Source of the DNA: an uncultured Clostridia bacterium
Lineage (GTDB): Bacteria > Bacillota > Clostridia > Christensenellales > UBA1242
Direction: 5' to 3'
Length of the DNA stretch: 64,000 bases
Assembly (NCBI GenBank): GCA_934772525.1
Contig: CAKVMI010000002.1
Coordinates: 124,001 to 188,000 of the forward strand
Shown: positions 43,626-53,169 of the stretch, piece after piece
How positions within the stretch are numbered: position 1 is the stretch's first letter
How the letters are laid out: every line of letters starts with the position of its first letter
Notes under the pieces: generated by a model
Databases searched by the model: none
What the model was told of the DNA's origin: nothing
What the model saw: the letters and a program-made list of their open reading frames with translations, nothing else
Translations under genes and position numbers: made by a program

Positions 43626-44531
43626 TTACCAAACTGCTTTTAATTCTTTGTCATACACAGCATCAATTGTCCCAGCCCCGTTTTTAGATGACAACACAAT
43701 ATAATAATCAAAAAGTTTTTCTGCAAATATTTTCGAGGCAAATGGACGTTTTTTTACATCTAATAAATTTTCACCATGAATAGTAGCAACAACCGAAACG
43801 CCAGCACCTATAGAAGTCTTACAAGCAAGTATATCGCTTTCATCCATTAATTCATCCGTTATTATTAGTTTTGGGTTTAATGCCCTTATACCTTCATTAA
43901 AAGCATATAATTTTTTCGTACCACTTAATATATCGGTATATAAACCAACATCTAGTATAGTTTCTCCATTATTTGTGCCCGCAATCTCATAACGCTCATC
44001 AACAATTAACGTATTTATTATAGGATTTCTTGATGCCATTACTCTTGCAATATCTCTAATTAATGTAGTTTTACCAGACCCCGGAGCGGAAACAACTAAA
44101 ATACTCGAAACTTTGTTATCTACAAATAGAAACTTTTCTATAGGTCTTGCACAATTCAAAATTTGATGCGGAACTCTAATTACAAGTGAAGATATATTTT
44201 TGATTGTCTTTACCTTGCCTTCATCCGTTAACACCACTTCCCCTGCGACTCCAATTCTTATACCACCACTACCAACTATATAGCAATTTTTGAGTTGATT
44301 ATTGTAGCAATACATACTAGACTCAGTAGCACGCAATACAATATAATCTAAAAGCCTTTTGTCAGCATACATTATTTTATTATCTGCTGAATTTTTTAAT
44401 TCGAAAAATTTGCCCGCTACATTAACAACGATTGGCAAGTTTCGTCTAATTCTTATTTCGTAAACTTCTCTAAAATTAAAATTTTGTTTTATCAAATTTA
44501 CTAGTTCGGTTGGAAGTATTTTTGTTAGCAT
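43626..44531 (-). CDS. spoIIIAA: Stage III sporulation ATPase AA
   Basis: This 301-residue secretion-type ATPase may energise the SpoIIIA channel. Walker A is APGSGKTT (149-156), with Walker B in PKLIITDELMDESD and ATIHGEN near the end. The N-domain has GGIRIGVAGEVVL. It is the first gene of the operon, with AGGAG before the ATG and a sigma-E promoter directly upstream. Confidence 0.95.
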   Translation of the reverse strand: MLTKILPTELVNLIKQNFNFREVYEIRIRRNLPIVVNVAGKFFELKNSADNKIMYADKRLLDYIVLRATESSMYCYNNQLKNCYIVGSGGIRIGVAGEVVLTDEGKVKTIKNISSLVIRVPHQILNCARPIEKFLFVDNKVSSILVVSAPGSGKTTLIRDIARVMASRNPIINTLIVDERYEIAGTNNGETILDVGLYTDILSGTKKLYAFNEGIRALNPKLIITDELMDESDILACKTSIGAGVSVVATIHGENLLDVKKRPFASKIFAEKLFDYYIVLSSKNGAGTIDAVYDKELKAVW

Positions 44532-44548
44532 GCTTTTTCTCCTAGTAA

Positions 44549-44577
44549 ATTGTATATAAATATCATGTTTAATATGA
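44549..44577 (-). promoter_or_regulatory. Sigma-E promoter of the spoIIIA operon
   Basis: Minus strand TCATATT (44577-44571), 14-nt spacer, TATACAAT (44556-44549), close to the consensus TCATATT / CATACAAT. The -10 ends only 5 nt before AGGAG, so the 5' UTR would be about 10 nt. Confidence 0.8.
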
Positions 44578-44590
44578 AAATTTAAGCATA

Positions 44591-44623
44591 AAAAAAATGT
44601 CGGAACTTCCCGACATTTTATAA
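44591..44623 (-). terminator. Intrinsic terminator of efp
   Basis: Minus strand AAAATGTCGG pairs with CCGACATTTT across a small loop and is followed by T. It lies directly after the efp stop and separates it from the sporulation operon. Confidence 0.9.
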
Positions 44624-45187
44624 CTACTTACCAACTCTTTCCATATATTCGCCAGTTCTTGTATCTATTCTAATAGTTTCACCATTATTCACAAATAGTG
44701 GAACTTGAATAACTAGACCAGTTTCTAAGGTTGCAGGCTTGTAACCAGCTTTTGAAGAATCGCCTTGAATACCAGGTTCACATTCGGTAATCTTTAATTC
44801 TACAAATAGAGGTGGTTCTACGCTAAATGCTTCGCCTTTATAGAACTGAATTGTGCAAGACATATTTTCGGTAATATAATTTAAAGCATCTTCTACTTGA
44901 GACTTGTTTAGAGGTATTTGTTCATATGTATTGTTATCCATAAAATAATACAAACCACCATCTTCGTATAAGTACATCATTTCTTTTCTTTCAATGTGTG
45001 CTTTTTCAAATCTTTCAGTTGGGTTAAATGTTCTTTCAATAACTTGACCAGTTACAACGTTCTTAATTTTTGTTCTAACAAAAGCAGAACCCTTACCTGG
45101 CTTAACATGTAAAAAGTCTACAACTACATAAACTTTACCATCAAGCTCAAAAGTAACACCTTTTCTAAATTCTCCCGCAGTAATCAT
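44624..45187 (-). CDS. efp: Elongation factor P
   Basis: This 187-residue three-domain tRNA mimic relieves ribosome stalling at polyproline. The loop with the modifiable Lys is HVKPGKGSAFVRTK (about residues 27-40), and the C-domain has DSSKAGYKPATLETGL and IRIDTRTGEYMER. Normal length. The efp-spoIIIAA order is the same as in Bacillus. GGAGG precedes the ATG. Confidence 0.96.
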   Translation of the reverse strand: MITAGEFRKGVTFELDGKVYVVVDFLHVKPGKGSAFVRTKIKNVVTGQVIERTFNPTERFEKAHIERKEMMYLYEDGGLYYFMDNNTYEQIPLNKSQVEDALNYITENMSCTIQFYKGEAFSVEPPLFVELKITECEPGIQGDSSKAGYKPATLETGLVIQVPLFVNNGETIRIDTRTGEYMERVGK

Positions 45188-45245
45188 AATTTTCCTCCTA
45201 ATTAATGTACTAAATTATTTTATCATATATTTAAAAAAAATGGAA

Positions 45246-46079
45246 CTATTTTTTGAAAATATCTAACATTATTTTTGCTTCTCTATCTTGGCAACCACTA
45301 GATTCGCTAATAACTCTAATATTTGCATTGTATTTTTTTAGTGCATTTGCAAATTGTGTTTGGTCTGGTCCAAAATTTTGCGTATCGGTATCAAAAGTTA
45401 AATGTTTTAACTCTCCTTTTGGCCCATATTCAATTCTGCTAAAGTGTATATGTATATTATTTTTTATAGACGTAAATTTATCTAGTATTTCATAATAATC
45501 GGTTATAGATTTGATACTTCCACCACCATATGCATTAATATGACCAAAATCTAAAGTCGGTATTATTTTATCGGACAATTTACAAAGAGTATAAACCTCA
45601 TCCACCGTTCCTATTTGACCATGCTTACCCATAGTTTCGGGGCAAATAAATACTCCACTAACATTTTCATCGCCTTCAATTTGATTCACAAAAGTTTCTA
45701 AATTTTTTAATGTATTTTGAAAAGCAACTTCTCTATCCTGTTTTGTTAAACTCCCCGGGTGTACAACTACTCTATCGGCACCCATAAGTTTTGCTTTACG
45801 CATAGACTCATAAATATATACAAAACTTTTTTGCACTTGCTCTTCGTTTGGAGATGCTAAATTTATATAATAGGGTGCATGAACCGAAAGTGATATGCCA
45901 CATGACTTAAAAATTTTTCCAATTTCTATGCACTTATCTTCTGTTATATTTGTTCCATAAGTAAAAGGATATTCAAAACACGTTAACCCCATAGATTGCA
46001 TCTCATCGGCAATTTGTTGGTACGTTAAATTTGCATCCTTCATTCGAGTACTTACCCCACTTATTCCAAAAAGCACCAT
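45246..46079 (-). CDS. Endonuclease IV-like TIM-barrel protein
   Basis: A 277-residue AP-endonuclease family 2 protein. Metal-ligand motifs of endonuclease IV are seen: SVHAPYYINLASP, VVHPGS, ICPETMGKHGQIGTVDEV, PTLDFGHINA and HIHFSRIEYG with a diverged final HLT. It may incise abasic sites or act as a sugar isomerase, since the same fold serves both; the DNA role is favoured by the first motif. It lies between truB and efp with its own weak upstream signals. Confidence 0.7.
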   Translation of the reverse strand: MVLFGISGVSTRMKDANLTYQQIADEMQSMGLTCFEYPFTYGTNITEDKCIEIGKIFKSCGISLSVHAPYYINLASPNEEQVQKSFVYIYESMRKAKLMGADRVVVHPGSLTKQDREVAFQNTLKNLETFVNQIEGDENVSGVFICPETMGKHGQIGTVDEVYTLCKLSDKIIPTLDFGHINAYGGGSIKSITDYYEILDKFTSIKNNIHIHFSRIEYGPKGELKHLTFDTDTQNFGPDQTQFANALKKYNANIRVISESSGCQDREAKIMLDIFKK

Positions 46080-46083
46080 TGGT

Positions 46084-46938
46084 TTATTCCTCCAAACAAT
46101 TTATCGTTAGTTTTAATATTTGATTTTGCACACTTGCCAAACCTAAACACACTTCATTATAGTTTACTAGATATTCACCATCTTCAATTTGCATAGGTAT
46201 GCTAACACCATTTTTTAACTTAAAAAATTCATTATCGTCAATAACTACATTTCCAACATTTTTCAAAGCATTGCTTATACTCATCAAACATTTTTGTGGC
46301 TCTCTTTCAATTTTGTCTAACGAAAAACTATCTTCTATTTTAAATACTCCCGCTCTCGTTCTAACTAGTTTTACCATTGTTGCAAGCGTATTTATTGACC
46401 CTAAAATATCAACACCTAAACTTCTAATATATGTACCGCTAGAACACTCTATTTCAAAATTGAATAATTTATCGTCACTACCATTACTTGCTAAAATACT
46501 ATAAATTTCGACTTGATTTGGTTTTAACTCAAAATCTTTTCCGCTTCGAGCCATAGAATATGCTCTTATTCCATTTATTTTTTTAGCAGAAAATTTTGGC
46601 GGAATTTGCTGTATTTTCCCGACGAATTTTTGACTTGCAATTTTCACTTCTTCAATAGTTGGAACAATGTCATTTTCTTCTTCTATTTTGCCTTCTGCAT
46701 CTAATGTGTCCGTTTTTACTCCACACTTAAATACCGCACTGTATGCCTTGTCCTTTTTCAAAAAATAATCGAAAAACTTAGTAGCCTTACCTATTGCAAC
46801 GGGAAGCACTCCTTCTGCCATTGGGTCTAGAGTCCCTAAATGCCCAACCCTTTTTGTATTATATATTTTCTTTAATTTTCCAACGACCTGAAAACTAGTC
46901 ATACCACTAGGCTTATAAACATTAACAAACCCTATCAT
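46084..46938 (-). CDS. truB: tRNA pseudouridine(55) synthase TruB
   Basis: TruB converts U55 in the T-loop of tRNA to pseudouridine. The 284-residue protein has VYKPSGMTSFQVV, the catalytic Asp in GHLGTLDPMAEGVLPVAIG, QIPPKFSAKKINGIRAY and CSSGTYIRSLGVDIL. It follows nrnA with overlap of one base. ribF, normally the next gene, is absent. Confidence 0.96.
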   Translation of the reverse strand: MIGFVNVYKPSGMTSFQVVGKLKKIYNTKRVGHLGTLDPMAEGVLPVAIGKATKFFDYFLKKDKAYSAVFKCGVKTDTLDAEGKIEEENDIVPTIEEVKIASQKFVGKIQQIPPKFSAKKINGIRAYSMARSGKDFELKPNQVEIYSILASNGSDDKLFNFEIECSSGTYIRSLGVDILGSINTLATMVKLVRTRAGVFKIEDSFSLDKIEREPQKCLMSISNALKNVGNVVIDDNEFFKLKNGVSIPMQIEDGEYLVNYNEVCLGLASVQNQILKLTINCLEE

Positions 46939-47894
46939 TACAAAATATCCACCATTGATTTTATAACTCTATCAATTACATTATTGTAATTATCAAAAAT
47001 TTTGCAACCAGATGCTTGTTTATGACCGCCACCGCCAAATACCCCAGCACAAATTGAACAATCGTAATTTTTTCTTGACCTAAATGAAACCTTACAAACA
47101 TTTGGTTCAACTTCCGCTACTAAACAAGTTAAAACGACATCTTTAATTTCCGTTCCTATTCGAGTTAAATTCTTTGCGCTATTTGGGTCGACTCCCGTTT
47201 TGTTATAAAAGCTATAAGGAATAGAAATTACACAGATTTTGTTATCATAAAGTAATTTAGTATTATTGATTGCTTCTTTATAAAGTTGAAGATATTCTGG
47301 TTCTTCCGATTCAAAAATGTTACTCATAAGAACGGATAGTTCAATACCGGTATCCGTCAAAAGCTTATATACGATTTCCATTGTTCTTTTTGTTGTGCAA
47401 CTAAATTTAAAACCGCCAGTATCCGTTATAATACCCGTAAGCAAAAACTTACCTACTTTTTCATTTATTTTAACATTGTTTTCATACAAAAAATTTGCTA
47501 TTACTTCGCAAGCACTCGACCTATCACTTTCTACAATTTCTAACTTAGCATAATGCGAATTTGTTGGATGGTGGTCAAATTGAATTGTATCTTTGTAATT
47601 GCTAAAATCTGGACAATAAATATTCATCATTTCTTTTGTCGCACAATCTACCGCAATAACTAGGTCGTATGGTTTTGTGGTTCTTTTATTAATTAGGTCA
47701 TCAATTTGTAAGAACTTTAACTGGTTTGGTATAGTAGTCTTTGAAAAAACATTAACTTCTTTACCTAAATCTTTTAATAAATAGTAAAAAGCAAATGCTG
47801 AGCCGATCGCATCGCCATCAACATTTGCATGGGTATATATACCAATTTTATTTGCGTTTAAAATTTTATCGTAAATTATTTTAGAATTATTCAT
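46938..47894 (-). CDS. nrnA: Bifunctional oligoribonuclease/pAp phosphatase NrnA
   Basis: A 318-residue DHH-DHHA1 phosphoesterase degrading nano-RNAs and 3'-phosphoadenosine 5'-phosphate. DHH motifs are NVDGDAIGSAFA, VAVDCATKE and FDHHPTN; the C-terminal DHHA1 motif is GVFGGGGHKQASGCKI. It is between rbfA and truB, as in many Bacillota. Confidence 0.94.
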   Translation of the reverse strand: MNNSKIIYDKILNANKIGIYTHANVDGDAIGSAFAFYYLLKDLGKEVNVFSKTTIPNQLKFLQIDDLINKRTTKPYDLVIAVDCATKEMMNIYCPDFSNYKDTIQFDHHPTNSHYAKLEIVESDRSSACEVIANFLYENNVKINEKVGKFLLTGIITDTGGFKFSCTTKRTMEIVYKLLTDTGIELSVLMSNIFESEEPEYLQLYKEAINNTKLLYDNKICVISIPYSFYNKTGVDPNSAKNLTRIGTEIKDVVLTCLVAEVEPNVCKVSFRSRKNYDCSICAGVFGGGGHKQASGCKIFDNYNNVIDRVIKSMVDIL

Positions 47895-47905
47895 TCTTAT
47901 GTCCT

Positions 47906-48259
47906 TTACTTATTAGATTTATTTAAACTTTCTAATAATTTCATTATTCTGTCGCCTTGCTCTAAACTCTCATCATAAATGAAAATCAGTTCGGGCGTTC
48001 TCTTTAAATTAAGCTTTTCAGCAACTTCTTTCTTGATAAAAGTTGCTGAGTTTTTTAATTCTTTTATAAGTGTTTTGTGATCAACATCTGTATTTACCGC
48101 ACTTATATATACTTTACATTGTGAAAAATCTGGAGAAGTAGACGCTTCACAAACGGTAATTACTGCGTCATCCAAAATAGGGTTTCTTAAATCGTCATTA
48201 ATGATAGTACTCAAAACCCTTTGCATTTCCGCATTTACCTTTTCCATTCTATGGTTCAT
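47906..48259 (-). CDS. rbfA: Ribosome-binding factor A
   Basis: A 117-residue KH-fold protein needed for late 30S maturation. It has ILDDAVITVCEASTSPDFSQCKVYIS, IKKEVAEKLNLKRTPELIFIYDESLEQGDRI in parts, which is the family pattern. It follows infB by 12 nt. Confidence 0.94.
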   Translation of the reverse strand: MNHRMEKVNAEMQRVLSTIINDDLRNPILDDAVITVCEASTSPDFSQCKVYISAVNTDVDHKTLIKELKNSATFIKKEVAEKLNLKRTPELIFIYDESLEQGDRIMKLLESLNKSNK

Positions 48260-48271
48260 ATAACACTCTCC

Positions 48272-50869
48272 TTAGTTAATTCTTTCAAGTGTAATACCTT
48301 CGATAATATCACCAATTTGTATTTGGCTAAAGTCTTTTAGAACAATACCACATTCAAATCCAGCTGAAATATCCTTAACTTCATCCTTTTCTCTTTGAAT
48401 AGTTGCAATATTGCCGTTAAATATAACATCCTTCTTGCGATAAACTCTTACTTGTTGACCACGGGATAATTTGCCATCTAAAATATAGCAACCCGCAATA
48501 GCACCAACTTTACTTGCCTTAAATACCGCTCTAATTTCTGCTTTACCAGTGATATTCTCTTTGTATTTTGGAGTTTTCATTGCGTTGATTTGATTTGTAA
48601 CATAATCAACAACTTCATAAATAATTTTATTAAATAAAATATTTACTTTATACTTGTCAGCTAAAACTTTTGCCTTAAAGTCTGGTTTTGTGTTAAACCC
48701 TACAATAATTGCATTAGATGCTTGCGCCATCATAACATCGTTTTCATTAATTGCACCAACGCCACCATGAATACATCTAACCTTAACTTCTTCATTCATA
48801 ATTTCATTTAAAGTACTTGTAAGCGCTTCAAGTGAACCCTGAACATCGGCCTTAATAATAACATTATAGTTTTTATACTCGGTTTCTTTAAATCTATTCA
48901 TTAATGCATCTACCGAATTATCTGCTGCTTTAATCTTGTCGGTTTTTTCCTTAACCATTCTTTCGCTCAATACTTTTTTACTCATCTTTTCGTCAACAGC
49001 ATACATTTCATCTCCGGCATTTGGTACACTAGATAAACCTAAAACGCTGACTGCAAATGATGGGCCTGCAGACTTAACGTTTTTGCCCTTTTCATTTAAC
49101 ATCGCTCTAACTTTACCAGCACTGGTACCAGCAATAATGACATCCCCAACTTTTAATGTACCATTTTGAACCAAAATAGTTGCAACTGGACCTTTACCCT
49201 TATCTAGTTTTGCTTCAATTACTGAACCAATAGCCTTACGATTTGGATTTGCTCTTAAATTTTGATATTCTGCAACAAATAAAATCATTTCAAGCAACTT
49301 ATCAATATTTTGACCAGTCTTTGCAGAAATTGGTATTATGATAGCATCACCACCCCATTCTTCTGGGATAACATCATGTTCGGTTAGTTGTTGTTTTATT
49401 CTATCAATATTCGCTTCTGGCTTATCAATTTTATTAATAGCAACTATCATAGGTGCTTTTACGGCTTTGATTTCCTTTATTGCTTCTATAGTTTGTGGCA
49501 TAACTCCATCATCGGCAGCAACCACCAAAATAGCAATATCTGTAAGTTCCGCACCTCTTGCACGCATTGCAGTAAATGCAGCGTGTCCTGGAGTATCAAT
49601 AAAGGTAATTAACTCACCATTCTTTTCAATTGTATACGCACCAATGTGTTGAGTAATACCACCCGCTTCGCCGTCAATTACATTTGTTTCTCTAATGTAA
49701 TCTAGTAAAGATGTTTTACCATGATCGACGTGACCTAGCACGGTAACTACTGGTGGACGTTTAATCAAATCTTTTTCATCGTCATTAATGTTTTTGATAT
49801 CACTTAATTGTTCTTCTGCGGTCTTTTCTAGTTTTTGTTCAAGTGTTACACCAAATTCACTAGCAATGAGTTCAGCACTATCAAAATCAATTTGGCTATT
49901 AATATTTACCATATTACCTAAAATCATAAATTTCTTTATAATTTCAACTACTGGTTTACCAATTTTTTCAGCCAAAAGTTTTACTGTTAAGTTATCAGTT
50001 GTGATAACCGCATGGTCAATAGCAGGGGCAACAATAGTTTCTTGTTGCTTTGCCTTTTTACCTTTTATCTTTCTTGAGCCCATTATTACGCCATCTTCAT
50101 TTTCCAAACTTTCGTCTGCAATAAATCCACGCTTAATAAGATCTCTACGGTTGAGAGATTTCTTTTCTTCGTAAGAATGTTCAGACTTCTTTTTGGTTTG
50201 TTGTACCTTACCAAAATCTGCTTTTGGCTTACCTTGTGCTACAAAACTTGAAACAGCGCTTGCTTGACCAGCTGACTGAATAGGTCTTGAACCCTTAACA
50301 GTTCCAGCCGCCACCATACCACCTTGCATCTTAGTGTTTTGACCAAATGGACGTGTACCATTATTGAATCTATTTTGACTACCTGCAAATTGTGGGCGTG
50401 TACCATTATTGAAGGTAGGACGTTGCCCGTCACGAGGTTGCATAGTGCGTTGACCTCTTTCCATGGGTCTAGCGTTACCATCATGATTAAAATGTCGGGT
50501 TCTTATACTTGTATCTGGTGTTCCTGGCTTTCCAAATTTAAACCCACTACTAGACAGTTTTGAGTCGCTCACTTGTTTATTTGCTATAACTGTTGGTTTT
50601 GCGATTTGTGCAGGTTTGATTTCTGGCACTTTTACCACTGGTTCACTATTTTTTGAATTTTCTTCTGCTTTCACATCTTCTTTAACGGCTGACTTTAATG
50701 TGTCAACACGGCTTTTTAACTTTTTGCTAATGTCAACAGAATGGCTTAAACACTTTTTTATAACCGCACTTAGTGAACTCGCTTCGCCCTTTATTCCCGC
50801 AAGTTTTTTGATAGCACTCTCCTTAGTTGTTTCGTCGGTTTGAACATTTTGTGTTTTTTGGTTATTCAA
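48272..50869 (-). CDS. infB: Translation initiation factor IF-2
   Basis: This 865-residue GTPase delivers fMet-tRNA to the ribosome. The first 230 residues are low complexity, rich in Lys, Gly, Arg, Asn and Gln, with the motif FNNGTRP repeated. An IF2_N segment (TVKLLAEKIGKPVVEIIKKFM), the G domain (GHVDHGKTSLLDYIR, DTPGHAAF, NKIDKP) and domains II-IV follow. It is the centre of the nusA-infB operon. Confidence 0.97.
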   Translation of the reverse strand: MNNQKTQNVQTDETTKESAIKKLAGIKGEASSLSAVIKKCLSHSVDISKKLKSRVDTLKSAVKEDVKAEENSKNSEPVVKVPEIKPAQIAKPTVIANKQVSDSKLSSSGFKFGKPGTPDTSIRTRHFNHDGNARPMERGQRTMQPRDGQRPTFNNGTRPQFAGSQNRFNNGTRPFGQNTKMQGGMVAAGTVKGSRPIQSAGQASAVSSFVAQGKPKADFGKVQQTKKKSEHSYEEKKSLNRRDLIKRGFIADESLENEDGVIMGSRKIKGKKAKQQETIVAPAIDHAVITTDNLTVKLLAEKIGKPVVEIIKKFMILGNMVNINSQIDFDSAELIASEFGVTLEQKLEKTAEEQLSDIKNINDDEKDLIKRPPVVTVLGHVDHGKTSLLDYIRETNVIDGEAGGITQHIGAYTIEKNGELITFIDTPGHAAFTAMRARGAELTDIAILVVAADDGVMPQTIEAIKEIKAVKAPMIVAINKIDKPEANIDRIKQQLTEHDVIPEEWGGDAIIIPISAKTGQNIDKLLEMILFVAEYQNLRANPNRKAIGSVIEAKLDKGKGPVATILVQNGTLKVGDVIIAGTSAGKVRAMLNEKGKNVKSAGPSFAVSVLGLSSVPNAGDEMYAVDEKMSKKVLSERMVKEKTDKIKAADNSVDALMNRFKETEYKNYNVIIKADVQGSLEALTSTLNEIMNEEVKVRCIHGGVGAINENDVMMAQASNAIIVGFNTKPDFKAKVLADKYKVNILFNKIIYEVVDYVTNQINAMKTPKYKENITGKAEIRAVFKASKVGAIAGCYILDGKLSRGQQVRVYRKKDVIFNGNIATIQREKDEVKDISAGFECGIVLKDFSQIQIGDIIEGITLERIN

Positions 50870-51145
50870 TTACTTTTCCTCCAATAATTTTATTATTGCT
50901 TTACTTAATTCGCTTCTTTTTATACTTATTACTTTTACGCCTTCGTTTAGCATTTTGTCTAAGACGCTTTGTTCAACTTCAAATACCTTTAAGTTTTTAA
51001 AATTTTTAATTTTTTCTTTGCTATTTTGTGCCAAGTTCTGCGACAACAAACAAACTTCAGCATTTGGTTTTATATTATCCATTCCAATAGCTACTAGCCC
51101 TGCCCTTATTGCAAAACCAACATAAGATTCTAATTTATTATTCAA
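50870..51145 (-). CDS. ylxQ: YlxQ/L7Ae-like ribosomal protein
   Basis: A 91-residue L7Ae/L30e-fold RNA-binding protein. It has YVGFAIRAGLVAIGMDNIK and a C-terminal VKVISIKRSELSKAI. YlxQ homologues bind kink-turn RNAs. It overlaps ylxR by 8 nt and abuts infB. Confidence 0.85.
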   Translation of the reverse strand: MNNKLESYVGFAIRAGLVAIGMDNIKPNAEVCLLSQNLAQNSKEKIKNFKNLKVFEVEQSVLDKMLNEGVKVISIKRSELSKAIIKLLEEK

Positions 51146-51398
51146 TTATATTGCTCCTAAGTTTTTCAAAAAGTTCTTCATCTATTGCATTTATTTCAAA
51201 CGCTCTTTCAAATGATTTTCTTTTCTTTGCATTGTTTATGCACTCTTCATTTTTACAAATATAAGCACCTCTACCATTAAGTCTACCCGATTTATCAATA
51301 AGTATTTCGCCTGTTGGTGTTTTAACAACTCTAATCAAATCGGTTTTATCAAACATCTGTCTACAAACAACGCACATTCTTTTAGGCGTTTTCTTCAT
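51138..51398 (-). CDS. ylxR: YlxR family RNA-binding protein
   Basis: An 86-residue YlxR (DUF448) protein. The signature is PKRMCVVCRQMFDKTDLIRVVKTPTGEI, then GRLNGRGAYICKNEECI. A role in RNase P or in regulation has been proposed for other species. It overlaps the nusA stop by one base. Confidence 0.92.
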   Translation of the reverse strand: MKKTPKRMCVVCRQMFDKTDLIRVVKTPTGEILIDKSGRLNGRGAYICKNEECINNAKKRKSFERAFEINAIDEELFEKLRSNIIE

Positions 51399-52576
51399 TA
51401 TTCAGCATCTCCTAATCCATCAAGATTAACGCTTTTAAACATTGAATTAATATCATTAAAGTTTGCTTTTACTGTGTTCATATCTACATCGGATATACTG
51501 TCAGATTGCTTATCATTGCTATTTGGGTCAACACTTTGGGAAACACTCTTAACATCTATCTTCCAGTTTGTTAATTTAGCAGCAAGTCTAACATTTTGAC
51601 CACTTTTACCAATTGCTAAAGACAATTTATCATCGGGTACTATTGCACGAGCTGACTTAACTTCATCATTAACTTCTACAGTTAATACCTTTGCTGGAGA
51701 TAATGCACGAGCAATATATTCAAATGGATCATCTGACCAAATAATGATATCAATCTTTTCGCCACCAAGTTCAGCAACTATACTATTAACTCTAGTACCT
51801 TTATTACCTACGCACGCTCCAAGTGGATCAATTGATGGGTCTTCGTTATGCACTGCAATTTTTGTACGGTAACCAGCTTCTCTTGTGCAACCTTTAATTG
51901 TTACAAGACCCGATGCAATTTCTGGAACTTCCATTTCAAATAGTTTCTTTACAAATAAAGGAGAACTTCTTGAAACCATGGCTTGTGTACCACGTGCGGT
52001 TTCTCTTAATTTCTTAACAAAAACCTTAATTCTGTCATTAACATTATACTTTTCACCTGGGATCTGGTCGTTTGGCATTAAAACGCCTTCAAGTTGAGAA
52101 CCAACAAGTTCTAGATAAACGGTATCTTTATCTATTCTTCTTACAATACCCGTTACGATTTGTTCTAACTTCTCATTCATTTCTTTGGCTGCAGTATTTC
52201 TTTCAGCTTCTCTAAACTTTTGAGTAAAGATTTGTTTAGCGGCTCCAGCTGCAATTCTTCCAAAATCTTTTGGAGTAATTTCTTCTTTTAGTACATCGCC
52301 AACTTTTGCAGTCTTCTTTATAAGTCTTGCATCGGATAAAGTCATTTGAGTATCAGCGTCAGTAACTTCATCATCTTTTACTACCGTTTTACCTGCATAC
52401 AACTTGATTGTATTTTTATCTGGATCTAGTTTTACAATAATGTCTTTACCTTCACCATAATTTTTCTTATAAGCTAAAACCAATCCATTTTTTAACCATT
52501 CTATTGAAGTTTCTTTGCTTATTCCCTTTGTTTTTTCTAATTCATCTAGTGCCAAGAAAAAGTCCTTGTTAATCAT
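51398..52576 (-). CDS. nusA: Transcription termination/antitermination factor NusA
   Basis: A 392-residue protein with the RNA polymerase-binding N-domain, an S1 domain (IVTGIVRRIDKDTVYLEL), KH1 (GCTREAGYRTKIAV, DPLGACVGNKG) and KH2 (SLAIGKSGQNVRLAAKLTNWKID), then a short acidic tail. It is of the Gram-positive type, lacking the acidic repeats of E. coli. It follows rimP by 19 nt. Confidence 0.96.
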   Translation of the reverse strand: MINKDFFLALDELEKTKGISKETSIEWLKNGLVLAYKKNYGEGKDIIVKLDPDKNTIKLYAGKTVVKDDEVTDADTQMTLSDARLIKKTAKVGDVLKEEITPKDFGRIAAGAAKQIFTQKFREAERNTAAKEMNEKLEQIVTGIVRRIDKDTVYLELVGSQLEGVLMPNDQIPGEKYNVNDRIKVFVKKLRETARGTQAMVSRSSPLFVKKLFEMEVPEIASGLVTIKGCTREAGYRTKIAVHNEDPSIDPLGACVGNKGTRVNSIVAELGGEKIDIIIWSDDPFEYIARALSPAKVLTVEVNDEVKSARAIVPDDKLSLAIGKSGQNVRLAAKLTNWKIDVKSVSQSVDPNSNDKQSDSISDVDMNTVKANFNDINSMFKSVNLDGLGDAE

Positions 52577-52595
52577 TTTAAATCTATCCTCCTAA

Positions 52596-53060
52596 TTAAA
52601 AATCAATATGCTTTGTAATTTTTGCAATATTTCTTCTATCTAATGTAATTGAATTACCAATTTCTCCAATTATTAAATCAATTTCTGTAAATCCTAAAAG
52701 TCTACCAGTGAATTGTTTTTCTCCTTCAAACTTACTGTATAATGATACATCAATCACTTCACCAAGATTTGCTTTTAATTGATTAAATGTTCTTAATGGT
52801 CTATCAAGCCCTGGCGAAGATACATTTAAGATATAACTTGCACCATTAGTTGGGTCTAATTCATCTAGTAGACCATCAATTGCCATATGAACCTTCTCAC
52901 AATCATCAATATTTATTCCATTTGGCGAATCTATAAATACCGTTAAGTTCATACCATTTTGTTTTCTAGCATACTCAACTTCTACTACAATGTAACCCAT
53001 ATCTTCTACAACTGGTGTAATAAACTCTTCAACTTCTTCTGCAACAGAATTTTTTTCCAT
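52596..53060 (-). CDS. rimP: Ribosome maturation factor RimP
   Basis: A 154-residue 30S assembly factor. It begins with a helical EEVEEFITPVVEDMGYIVVEVEY and has NGINIDDCEKVHMAIDGLLDELDP, YILNVSSPGLDRPL and the C-terminal SH3-like domain. First gene of the rimP-nusA-ylxR-ylxQ-infB-rbfA unit. Confidence 0.95.
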   Translation of the reverse strand: MEKNSVAEEVEEFITPVVEDMGYIVVEVEYARKQNGMNLTVFIDSPNGINIDDCEKVHMAIDGLLDELDPTNGASYILNVSSPGLDRPLRTFNQLKANLGEVIDVSLYSKFEGEKQFTGRLLGFTEIDLIIGEIGNSITLDRRNIAKITKHIDF

Positions 53061-53169
53061 TATGTTTCTCCTTAAACAATTTTTTCGATTTAATATTTGT
53101 GTAAATAATTCAATTAATTTTTAGTACTTAACCTGCTAAAATAGAGCAAACCTACTCTATATAGCAAAA

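Noticed and set aside
49788..50174. 128-residue plus-strand frame opposite infB
   Set aside because: Shadow of the IF-2 N-terminal coding region, with no Shine-Dalgarno and Ser/Phe-rich composition.
50239..50484. 81-residue minus-strand frame inside infB
   Set aside because: Out-of-frame reading of the low-complexity IF-2 N-terminus.
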